Shown piece by piece: positions 41,913 through 52,365 of a stretch of 64,000 bases of DNA. Origin of the DNA: Tillandsia leiboldiana (taxonomy: Eukaryota > Streptophyta > Magnoliopsida > Poales > Bromeliaceae); contig JAQNDB010000274.1 of assembly GCA_029204045.2 (NCBI GenBank), positions 1 to 64,000 of the forward strand, written 5' to 3'. Made by a program: the position numbers and the translations under genes. The notes under the pieces were generated by a model. The model had not been told where the DNA came from. It did no database searches and saw only the letters and a list, made by a program, of their open reading frames with translations. Each line of letters opens with the position of its first letter. The first letter of the stretch is position 1.

Positions 41913-44900
41913 TCAACCAGAAGTCTCGAACAGGAAAGGATAGGTATCCCGCATCATCGTCTCCAGCTCCCAAGTAGCCTCCCGCTCCTCGTGATTGCTC
42001 CACAAAACCTTCACATAAGGTATGGCCCGGTTGTGCAACTCTCTCACCTCTCGAGCGAGAATTCGCAACGGGCGCTCGTCGTAACCAAGATCCTCCCTGA
42101 TCTCCAAAGAAGTGAAGTCGATCACGTGCGAGGGGTCGAAAACATATCTCCTCAAAGCTGAGACGTGGAAGACGTCATGAACTCCGGCCAGGCGGGGTGG
42201 AAGAGCAACTCTATAAGCCACAGGGCCAATCCTCTCAAGTACCTCGAAGGGTCCAATAAAGCGGGGACTGAGCTTTCCCCGAACTCCAAATCTCCTGACC
42301 CCTTTCGAAGGCGAGACCTTCAAAAAGACATGATCACCAACCTGAAACTCAAGGTCTCGCCGCCGAGTATCAGCGTAGCTCCTCTGGCGACTCTGGGCTA
42401 TCTCAAGATGTCGGCGAACCAATCTGACTTTCTCTTCTGCCTCCAGCAGTAAGTCCGGTCCCAAAGTCCTCCTCTCACCCACGTCACTCTAATACAGGGG
42501 TGACCGACACTTGCGTCCATACAACGCCTCAAACGGAGCCATCTGGATGCTCGTTTGATAGCTGTTGTTGTACGCAAACTCAACCAATGCTAAGTGCCGG
42601 TACCACCCTCCTCCAAAATCCATAACGCACGCTCTCAACATGTCCTCAAGGGTCTGTATGGTGCGCTCAGACTGTCCATCGGTCTGTGGGTGGAATGCTG
42701 TGCTAAAACGGAGCTGGGTCCCCAAGGCTGACTGAAGACTCCCCCAGAAGTGTGATACGAACCTCGGGTCCCTATCTGATACAATCGAGGTGGGTATACC
42801 GTGCAGTCTCACTATCTCATCCAAGTATAACTGCGCAAGTCGCTCCAACGGCAAAGTCATATGTACAGGCAAAAAGTGTGTAGACTTAGTGAGTCTATCC
42901 ACGATAACCCAAATCGCATCGGCCCCACTCTGCGCCCTCGGCAGTCCAGTGACGAAATCCATGGTGATGTGGTCCCACTTCCACTCAGGAATTGGAAGAC
43001 TCTGTAACTTGCCAGCAGGAACCCGATGCTCTGCCTTCACTTGCTGACAAGTTAAACAATGAGCCACAAATCTTCCAATATCCCGCTTCATTCCGGGCCA
43101 CCAAAAATGTGCCTTGAGGTCCTTATACATCTTAGTACCACCAGGATGAATGGTATAAGGCGTATAATGGGCCTCTCTCAAAATCTGATCTCTGAGCTCG
43201 GTGTCCATAGGCACACACACTCGGTCCCTGTACCGCAGTACTCCCGAGTTATCCACTGCAAAATCCCCTAACTGATCAGCCTGAATCTGCGATCTAATCC
43301 GAGTCAAGTGGGGGTCCTCACTCTGTGTCTCTCTAATCCTCTCCAACAGAGTGGGCTGCAAGACCATAGACATGAGTCTAGCAGAGACCCCAGGGGATAC
43401 AACCTCAATCTGTAAGCGCCTCATCTGCTCCACAAGCGGTGCCTGCTGGGTGATCAACATGCTCAAGCTCTGCGCTGACCTCCTACTCAAAGCATCTGCC
43501 ACTACATTGGCCTTGCCGGGGTGATAAAGAATACTCACATCATAGTCCTTTAGCAACTCCAACCACCGGCGTTGCCTCAAATTCAGCTCCTTTTGTGTGA
43601 ACAGGTACTTCAAGCTCTTATGATCAGTGTAAATCTCACAATGCTCCCCGTAGAGGCAATGTCGCCACAACTTCAGCGCGAACACCACGGCTGCAAGCTC
43701 CAAGTCATGAGTAGGGTAATTTTTCTCATAATCCTTTAATTGCCGTGAAGCATAAGCAATTACCCTACCATGCTGCATCAAAACACATCCCAAACCACTG
43801 TGGGAGGCATCACTATATATCACAAAACCATCGCCCATCACAGGTAGTGCTAAAACTGGTGCCGAGATCAATCTCCTCTTCAGTTCCTCAAAACTTTCCT
43901 GGCACCGCTTAGTCCAAACAAACCTTATCCCCTTCCTGGTCAAACTGGTAAGGGGAGTAGAGAGCTTCGCAAAGCCCTCTACAAAGAGACGGTAGTAACC
44001 TGCTAATCCCAAAAAGCTACGGACCTCAGTAACCGTCGTCGGTCTAGGCCAATCCAGAACAGCATCAATCTTCGTCGGGTCTACTGCCACTCCTGCGGCT
44101 GATACAACATGGCCTAGAAAAGCGACCTCCCGAAGCCAAAATTCACACTTCTTAAACTTGGCATACAGCTTTTTCTCTCGCAGAAGCTGCAGCACTATCC
44201 TCAAGTGCTCCTCATGCTCCAAATCACTCCGGGAGTAAATCAGAATGTCGTCAATAAACACAACGACAAACCGATCCAAGTACGGCTGAAATACCCGGTT
44301 CATTAAATCCATGAATGCTGCAGGGGCATTAGTTAATCCAAAAGGCATAACTGTAAACTCATAATGCCCGTACCGGGATCTAAAAGCCGTCTTGGAGATG
44401 TCCTCGGCCCTCACCCTCAGCTGGTGGTAACCTGACTGGAGATCAATCTTGGAGAACACAGACGCTCCCTGCAACTGATCAAACAGATCATCAATCCGTG
44501 GAAGGGGGTACTTGTTCCGGATGGTCACTTTATTCAGCTCTCTGTAGTCGACACATAATCGAAGCGACCCATCCTTCTTCTTCACAAATAAAACTGGCGC
44601 TCCCCACGGAGATACACTGGGCCTCACAAAGCCCACATCCATCAAGTCCTGCAACTGGGCCTTCAGCTCTCTCAGCTCGGCAGGGGCCATCCTATAGGGT
44701 GCCTTCGAGATAGGTGCGGTTCCTGGAACCACATCAATCACAAACTCAATCTCTCTCTCCGGCGGCATGGTCGACAACTCTGAAGGAAACACATTTGGGA
44801 ACTCGCGGACAATAGGGATATCCTCGAGTCCCAGTGCCACCGTAGGCACCTCCACAATCGTCGCTAGGAAGGCGGTACAACCCCTACTCATCATCCGTCG

Positions 44901-45293
44901 GGCTCTCGCCGAAGAAATAGTCATGGCAAATAAGGTACTCTGGCAGCCTCTGTAAACGAACTCCTCCTGTCCAGGCTCGCGGAGGGTCACCGTCCTCTCT
45001 CTGCAGTCAATGGTGGCGAAATACCGAGCTAACCAATCTATGCCAAGTACCACGTCGAAATCTTGGAGCTGCCGCAAGACGAGCAAGTCTGCCGGCAGGA
45101 CCCAGGGTCCCAACTGTACAGGGCAATCCCTACAACACTCCTCGACATGCAAGACATGGTCTGGAATCTGAACCTCTAATGCATGCGATAATGAAACTAC
45201 CTCTATACCATGTAGGGATGCAAATGCTCTACTAATAAATGAATGCGATGCACCAGTATCAAAAAGAGCATGAGTACGAACTGCAGAAATCAA
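41913..45293 (-). pseudogene. pol: G Pol: protease, RT, RNase H, integrase, chromodomain-like tail
   Basis: Long open frame 45293-42489 (934 aa). Aspartic protease FDTGASHSFI at its very start (the frame extends upstream to a TGA at 45390-45392), then RT (SVSPWGAPVLFV, VDYRELNK, IDLQSGYHQ, FIDDILIYS) and RNase H (YSDASHSGLG, DLELAAVVF, DHKSLKYLF). The integrase zinc finger (HPGGTKMYKDLK...CLTCQQVK) and DDE core (MDFVTGLPR, SDRDPRF, HPQTDGQSERT) follow. A TAG at about 42487 replaces the Trp expected after RSPLY. The integrase C-terminus and tail (VLWSNHEEREATWE) follow in the same frame to 41913. Only this stop separates the parts, and all catalytic motifs look intact. Confidence 0.95.
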
Positions 45294-45392
45294 AATAGTA
45301 CCTGCGACGACATGATCGGCTGCTGAAGCATCCTCAACCTGGGCGGCATAGACTCGCCCGCTCGGCGCCGGGGGACGTCGCTCTGCCTGTCA

Positions 45393-46802
45393 CGAAGAGG
45401 AAGAAGCCTGATCAGGCCTACCATAGGCCATAGAAGGCCCTGCTGTCAAGTGAGGAACAGAAGGTGCTGAGGCCGCGGAAGGAGCTGGATGACCTGCCCT
45501 GGGGCATGAACTCTGAATGTGACCGGCCTGTCCACAATGGAAACAACGGCCGTGTCTCTACTGACAATGCATCGGTAAGTGCGGCCCTCCACAAAAGACA
45601 CATCGCTCCTGACGGGGCTGCCGCGAAGTCTGCTGCTGCTGAGATGACTGCTGTGGTCGAGGCGGTCGACGCTGCTGCGAAGACTGATGAGATGATCCAG
45701 ATCTCTGGCGCCCCTGGTGTCCACGACCCTGAGGATGGAATCGTGGGGGTCTCGGGGGTCCCTGCCTACTCGACTGCCCCTCATCCACCGGCGCCGGGCG
45801 CTTCGCCCCAGGAGTCCCTACGGGGGCTGGAGCCACCTCATCCATAACTACCTCTCCAGACTCAACATATAACGCCTGCTCCATCGAGGCCTCTAATGTC
45901 TGCAATCTGCGGGAGCGAACAAGCTGATAAATGTCCCGGCGCAGCCCCCGCTCAAACATGTAAACCTGGTGAGCCTCATCCCTGGCCACGTGAGGCATAC
46001 TAGCCAATAGCTGATTGAAGTTAGCTATGTACACATGCACGGGCCTATCTCCCTGGCGGAGATTCCTCAGCTGCTCCTCCAGTCTCTGACGTACACTCTC
46101 AGGAAAGAAGGCCCCTAGAAGAAGTCTGCAGAACTCCGCCCAAGGAAGAATCTGTGTCCCAGGCGGACCAGCAGGCCGCACCCGCCGCCACCAAGCCTCG
46201 GCATTGCCCTCCAGATAATGCGCTGCCAGGAAGACCCGAAACCGATCCTCGACGAATAAACTCTCAAAGTGACGCTCCATGGCCGTAACCCAAGTCTCGG
46301 CCTCCCATGGCTCAGCACCCTGACCAGAGAAACGGGGTGGATCGACGGAACCTCATCAAGAGATCAACCGCTGCATGCTGCTCAGAAGAAGTAAAAGGTC
46401 CCGACGACTCAGACGGTGGTCTGCAGGAAACCGGCTCTACAGGAACAGCTGGTGCTGACGGAATCACAGGGGGCGCTGCAGCTGGCGAAGAGGGCACAGG
46501 CGAACTCTCAGGGGGTGCTACCACAGGCTGTGACCTCTGCTCTAACATAAGCATCATCCGACCCAAGGCCTACTCCTGGCGTCGGGAAGCCTCCTCCTGG
46601 CGCTGCGAGGCCTCCTCCTGGCGTCGCAAGGTCTCCTCCTGACGCTGAGTAGTCTCCTCCTGGCGCTGAACAGCCTCAGACATCTGTGCCAACTGGGCAC
46701 GAAGCTCCAAAACCTCTCTCTGCTGTCCCTGCCCCGAGTCCTCCGGCTCGGGCTCAGAGGAAGAAGGCTGCGAACGCGTCGACATCGTGCGTCGCGGAGG
46801 CA
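45393..46802 (-). pseudogene. gag: G Gag, two stops and a frameshift
   Basis: ATG at 46802 (MPPRRTMSTRS), just after a pyrimidine tract ending in CAG. The N-terminus carries a short tandem repeat (QRQEET/QRQEEAS units), then TAG at about 46568. A Pro/Ser linker follows, with a frameshift near 46320-46330. The capsid domain reads PWEAETWVTAMERHFESLF, GNAEAWWRRV and FFPESVRQRLEEQLRNL. The basic Q/R/P-rich tail has knuckle CVFCGGPHLPMHC, TAG at 45558-45560 (Trp expected), and knuckle CFHCGQAGHIQSSC. A TGA at 45390-45392 separates it from protease. Gag and Pol would otherwise form one frame. Confidence 0.9.
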
Positions 46803-47083
46803 TCACTCGCCTGAGGGAAGAAGAGAAACAGTCAGAACCCCAAACCAAACACGACCCAATCTAGCGAAAGTCAAAGGGCATGTCCCCCTTCCCATAGTAC
46901 TATGTTGTCTGCAGCCAACATAGTTGCCACCGAAGGAAGACATGTCGATCACTCATCCCATCCACTGGGAGAGTTGGGAACCCAATCAAGACTCTCGCTA
47001 AAAGATTACGGCTCTCACGTAAGTCATCCTAGGGTCCAACCACAAGCCTAGGGTTTCTAAGTCCGCAATGACCTACATCCTAG

Positions 47084-47095
47084 GCTCTGATACCA
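47084..47095 (-). other. Primer-binding site of G (tRNA-iMet)
   Basis: Minus TGGTATCAGAGC, after spacer GATTAGAG (47096-47103). Confidence 0.92.
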
Positions 47096-47103
47096 CTCTA
47101 ATC

Positions 47104-50100
47104 TGTCACGCCCCGGGTCGAAACTGCGACCCGGGCTCGCCAACAGATCCGCCGCCCATACGGGAAGCCCCGTATAGACGTAGCGACTAACCTGCAAAAG
47201 AGATCTACACTAAACAGATATCAGAGCTGATAAGGTAAAAGCTGGATAAAATAAATACAACTCTAACAAAATATACAACCAGAGTCCTCACCAAAATACA
47301 ATATCTCTCAAAATAAGAAGAGTACAACTCAATCCTCACTACAAGGTCACTCGACAAGAACTCTCAAAAAGTAGGGAGGTACATCTACTCTCAAGCGACA
47401 ACTGGTAGGGATCTATCTCGCGACTCCCTTACCTCGATCAGTCGGGTCAGCAACAGGTGCGGCAGGAACTGGAGCAGAAGAAGAAGTCCCTGGGGAAAAA
47501 TACACCACGATGGGTGTAAGAACTACGTCCCAAGTAGTTCTCAGTGGGTGCCGCCAACAAGCCCGACGGTCTGCCCACTAAGTCTACTAGAGGCAAAAAG
47601 TAACAATGCAGTGCGGAAAGGGAAAAGCTGGTAAAGTAATCTCTACAGCTACTATGCCTCTATCTAGATGCTCAAAAGTGGGGCAGAAAGAACATGATGC
47701 TACAACTAGTTCTCGACTCAAATCACCCAATCTCAACTGACTGCCGCATAGGGTTCAGTCAAACCTGCGCCTACCTACTGCCGTCACGTCCCGGGGGACC
47801 GGACTTACGTAGGGCGTCCGTGACTGCCAATAACTGGCCCAGCCAGAGGGACCGTGTCCGTGACTGCCACTAACTGGCCCAGCCAGAGGGAACACTGCGT
47901 CGACAAGTCGCGATAGAAGAACAGGCCCAACTCCGGAGTGGCTCTCGAGGGGAGCGACCCCACCGAGGAAAGTATCCGCGCATCTCTGTCGAGCTCAAAT
48001 GTGGCTCATGCAGGCTATAATCCAAATCCTCGATCAACAAGATCGACTGAAACCAAAGGAACACTGTCTCACACACAGGCTGGAAAACTGCACAGCCGAG
48101 ACTCACTGTCACTCAAAATAGCTCTCAAGATCTCAAATCTACAACCCAAGTCACTTTCCCAAAGAAACCTGGTCTACAGACTGCTAACAACTCCACTCGG
48201 TCCCCAGACACGAGTGTAAATGCATCCCACAATAATCCGACCTCTCGGCCCACTACTTGGGCGAGGAGAACTCTAAGTCCAGAGTGATATACAGAAAAGT
48301 GATGTGGGAATGTCTAGAGCAATAAAACCTAGCCCAAGTTGAGGTTTTCTACAGTCTGGCTGAACATGCATCATATGGCAGTGGTGCTAGGTCAAGTTCC
48401 AAGATAAATACTAAACAACAGCTTGTAGGGAGCAAGATAATAACAATCAACAGCTTAGGGGAGAAAAATAATCACAGGATCATCTAACTACAACAGGAAC
48501 ATCAATTCACACATTCTAGCATGCTGGACATCACACATTAAAATATGCAAGTCCCTAAAGTTAGAATTAGTCCACAGTCCGCTGATCTTGAAAAGAGGTC
48601 ACCCACCTGATGCGCTGATCAGTCCAAGTCCTACAGCTGATAATACCAACAACACAGCAACTCACTGTCCAGTAAATCCAGTACAGTCCAAATCCCACCT
48701 GGATTCAACATAGGCTACAATTATACACAATCCCCCAAAAATCTGTCCAAAAATCACATGCTGAATTTCAGCTGCACAGAAGCCAAAATATCACCTGCTG
48801 AAAGTGCTCAATAAATTCCAATAAAAATATCCCGGCGTTCTTCGCGTCGATAGCTTCGAAACAAGTACCTGCACGCCCAAATCGGAGTTCCGTAGGCCAA
48901 GATATAAATTCCACAACACGGGCGCGCGAAGACATACAACCACATAACTGTAAAATCTGGCACAGATAAAAAAAAAGGAAGATGTATACCTCCGGGAAGA
49001 TCTCAGGAAATTCCAAAAAAAATACCACAATGATCCTTGCGTCGACTAGATGAAAAAAGTCTAGAAGCACGTCCTGATCCGAGATTTGTGCGCGAAGATC
49101 TCTTCAAAAGAAGCTGCTGTCCTCTCCAAAAACTCACAGCAAGAAGGGTCCAAATGAGCACGAGAAAACACCTCGAAAAACGCGAAATCTGAAAATGTAC
49201 GAGAAACCCAAAATCGTAGCCTCACCTGTTATGAATCCAGCAGCGAAGAAATCGCTCGAAAAGATGGTCGGAGTAGGTCGGGGGAGCTCGTACACCGAAG
49301 AGCGACGGAAGAAACACCGATGAAAGAGCGTCGCGCCGCGCCAAGAAAATGAGAATCTCGAAAAGCGTGCCCCCAAAAATCCTCAAACTCTGCAGATGGA
49401 AGCTTGACAGTGTGAGGATCAACTTTGGTGAAGAGCTCACTTCGGTTTGAGGCTCGGAAGTGCCAAAAAAAAATGAAGGGAAAGAGTTTCGGGCTATTTA
49501 TAGGCCGCAGGAAACAAATGGAGAAATTCCCATTTTGTCCCGACTTTCGGGCGCAGGGGGGTTTTCGGGCGGCTACAGTGTTGGGCCTGGCCCAACACTG
49601 TGCGCGCCCGAATTCCTCCCGTGTGGCCACGTAGCCCAGCAAACAGGCGGCAGCGGGTGGAGCTACTTAGCGGCGGCCACTTCGCGCGCCTCCCCGCCCG
49701 ACACGCGTCCCGCACAGCGAACAGCTGTGCGGGGCGCGCCAAACGGCGCCACGTGTCCCTCCCCGCGGTCAAAGCGGGTAGGTGGTGCCCGCCAGTGGCA
49801 GGGCGACACGTGGCCCTGCCACTGTCGCGGTCACACGTGCGGGCAGGGCGCCGCCCTGGCCGCCTGCCACGCACGCGCCCCGAGGCGCCCGTCCGCCGAT
49901 CCGTGCGCCGCGCCTTGTGAGCCCGCGAATGGGGTGACGACACGTGTCCTGTGCACCCGGTCCACGCAACCAATTAAGGTTCCGTGGACCGCGCCGCGTG
50001 CACCGACCAACCGCGGGATGCCACGTGTCCCCCCGCCCCGGTCCATGCACCGCCGCGCAAATTCTGTAGACCGCGCCTCACGGGCCCGCCTATCAGGCGG

Positions 50101-50516
50101 CGCCACGTGTCATGCGCCGGGTCCGTGCACCCAGCCGCGGCGCTCTGTGGACCGCGCGCTACGGACCGGCCAATCATGGGCTGCCACGTGGCAGCCGGCG
50201 GTCCACCGCCCCTCCCATGCACCGAAATTCAGCAAAAACTTCCGGGAGTCCGTTTTTGGGCATCCGGACTCAGAATTTAACAAGCAAATAGCCGTTTTCA
50301 AGCGTTTTTCCGCGCTGAATCCATTTCCAAGCTCAGTTTGGCCAAAAACCTTTTCAGAATTTCAGCAAACACAGCCGAAGGCCAACATAGCTGAAGATAA
50401 CTCACAGGGTCCATCTGTAGCATCCCCTTGATGCACAATGGGCCAGACGCACCGACAATAGGTGTTCTATACAATGGATTCACCAGAAAAGCTGCATGGG
50501 AAACTGGGCCACCACA
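47104..50516 (-). repeat. 5' LTR of G (3413 bp)
   Basis: Same length and parts as the 3' LTR, offset 8659 bp: G-boxes at 49750-50190, palindrome 49575-49601, TATA 49494-49503, donor 49220-49228. The outer end TGTGGTGG abuts TSD CTTGC. Confidence 0.95.
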
Positions 50517-52365
50517 CTTGCAATCCAAGAAAGTATGTCAGTTCCCCCATCATAGACATCTCAAATTCGCTTTCCATGGTTTCTGCGAATTTAGAAGCAT
50601 CATTATCCTTTGTTGCTCCAAACACAATGTCATCGACATAGATTTGTGCAACAATGAAGTTATTTTGATAATGCTTCACAAAGAGAGTCCTGTCTGCTCC
50701 CCCTCGAGTATAGCCCTTCTCCAAAAGGTGCTTTGTCAACCTTTCATTCCACGCTCGCGGTGCTTGTTTTAAACCGTAAAGAGCATTTTTCAAACGAAAA
50801 ACATGGTTAGGTAGTTTACAGTCTACAAAACCTTTCGGTTGAGCCACATAAACTTCCTCATTTAAAAACCCATTTAAAAACGCGCTCTTAACGTCCATTT
50901 GAAAGAGTTTTATTTTAAAGTGACAAGCAATAGCGAATAAGATACGAATGGACTCGAGTCTAGCTACAGGGGCGAACGTTTCATCAAAGTCTATACCTTC
51001 TATTTGAGAGTAGCCTTGAGCAACTAAACGTGCTTTGTTCCTGATGATGGTACCATCCTCATTTTTCTTGTTCTTAAAAATCCATTTAGCCTTGAGTCTA
51101 GCTACAGGGGCGAACGTTTCATCAAAGTCTATACCTTCTATTTGAGAGTAGCCTTGAGCAACTAAACGTGCTTTGTTCCTGATGATGGTACCATCCTCAT
51201 TTTTCTTGTTCTTGAAAATCCATTTAGTACCGACCACATTGTGTTGCTTCGAGGCGTCGTTAATTCCCAGACTTTGTTGCGTTCAAACTGATGGAGCTCT
51301 TCCTGCATTGCTTCAATCCAGTAGTCATCCTGAAGAGCTTCATCGATATTCTTTGGTTCGATCATGGAAACGTAACAAGCGAATCCACAAACCAACTGTC
51401 TCCGAGTTTTGACTCCTTCTTGTGGGTCTCCAATGATGTTTGATTCAGGATGATCCTTGGAGATGCGTAACGTTTGATGTAATGGAGTACTCTGAGGTAC
51501 ATGAGATGATTCCTGCACATCAGATAGACTTGAAGAACCATTAGATGCATCATTAATATTGGAAGTATTATCATGAGAAGATGCATTTACAGGAGTATCA
51601 TCATCAAGAGAGATATCAGGGGTAGATTTATCAGATGCAAAGTGGAAAGCTTCATCTACTTTAACATTTATAGATTCTACGATCGTCTTAGATTCCAAGT
51701 TAAATACCCGATATGCTCTACTATTTGCAGAATACCCCAAGAAAATTCCTTCGTCACTTCGAGAGTCAAATTTTCCAAGATTTTCGCGGTCACGTAAAAT
51801 GTAACATCGACTCCCAAAGATGCGAAAATATTTGATGTTGGGGTTTCTACAACACCATAGTTCATATGGTGTATTTAACGTTCCCGGGCGCAAATAAACT
51901 CGATTAATAACATAGATTGCAGTGTTCACAGCTTCAGCCCAAAAATGTAGCGGTAAATTTCGGCTATGAAGCATAACACGTGCCATCTCTTGAACAACCC
52001 GGTTTTTGCGCTCGACAACACCATTCTGTTGAGGTGTATAGGGTGCTGAGAATTCATGCTTAATGCCGTTGGAAGTGCAAAAATTAATGAATTTAGAATT
52101 TATGAATTCTCCACCTCTATCACTTTTAACACGAATGATCTTTTCATACTTTTCAATCATAATACGAAGGCAAATCTCGTGAAAAGAATCAAAAGTATCA
52201 GCTTTCTCTTTCAAAAATGCTACCCAAGAATACCTAGAGAAATCATCAACCAATAAGAAAATATACCATTTACCTCCCAAGGATGGTTGACGTGTCGGCC
52301 CCATAAGATCCATATGCAATAATTCCAAGGGCCGTTTGGTACCGACGTGATTCAAGGATGAAAGA
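50517..52365 (-). pseudogene. pol: S2 integrase and RT (5' part of split pol)
   Basis: Begins at the deletion junction (NHVGTKRPLELLHMDLMGP) and runs through the integrase core (LLVDDFSRYSW, KSDRGGEF, PQQNGVVERKNR, a DDE triad). A 1-base deletion near 51252 (in the codons equivalent to TPPKQHN of S1) shifts the frame. RT resumes at 51237 with VGTKWIFKNKKNEDG. A 138-bp segment (about 50957-51094 and 51095-51232) is tandemly duplicated in frame, adding 46 residues. RT then continues (ALYGLKQAPRAW, YVDDIVFG) to TYFLGLQ, where the composite insertion interrupts it. Confidence 0.92.

Larger units (their letters stand above)
37911..50516 (-). mobile_element. Composite insertion: gypsy G fused to Cassandra
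   Basis: A 12,606-bp insertion bounded by one 5-bp duplication (CTTGC). The right end is the 5' terminus of the G LTR (TGTGGTGG on minus); the left end is the 3' terminus of a Cassandra LTR (GGGGCGTCACA on minus). In transcription order: G 5' LTR, G interior, G 3' LTR, 8 bases GATTAGAG, a 5'-truncated Cassandra LTR, Cassandra interior, Cassandra 3' LTR. No remainder of a disrupted element lies on the right, so G did not insert into an existing Cassandra at this site. A single integration of a chimeric DNA with two different ends explains all junctions. Confidence 0.85.
38445..50516 (-). mobile_element. Element G: Ty3/gypsy chromovirus
   Basis: LTRs 38445-41857 and 47104-50516, both 3413 bp. 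The 5.2-kb interior has PBS (47084-47095), gag, protease, RT, RNase H, integrase and chromodomain-like tail, then purine tract (minus AGTGGGGGAGGA, 41858-41870). By eye about 22 LTR mismatches (0.6%), so it is young, but gag and pol carry four nonsense codons and one frameshift. Confidence 0.95.

Noticed and set aside
41913..46802. G as an autonomous, currently active element because of its nearly identical LTRs
   Set aside because: Gag and Pol contain four nonsense codons and one frameshift; at best it is trans-complemented.
37911..50516. Simple nesting of G inside a pre-existing Cassandra
   Set aside because: The missing first 48 bp of the Cassandra LTR are not found on the right of G. Instead S2 resumes at once with the shared TSD CTTGC.
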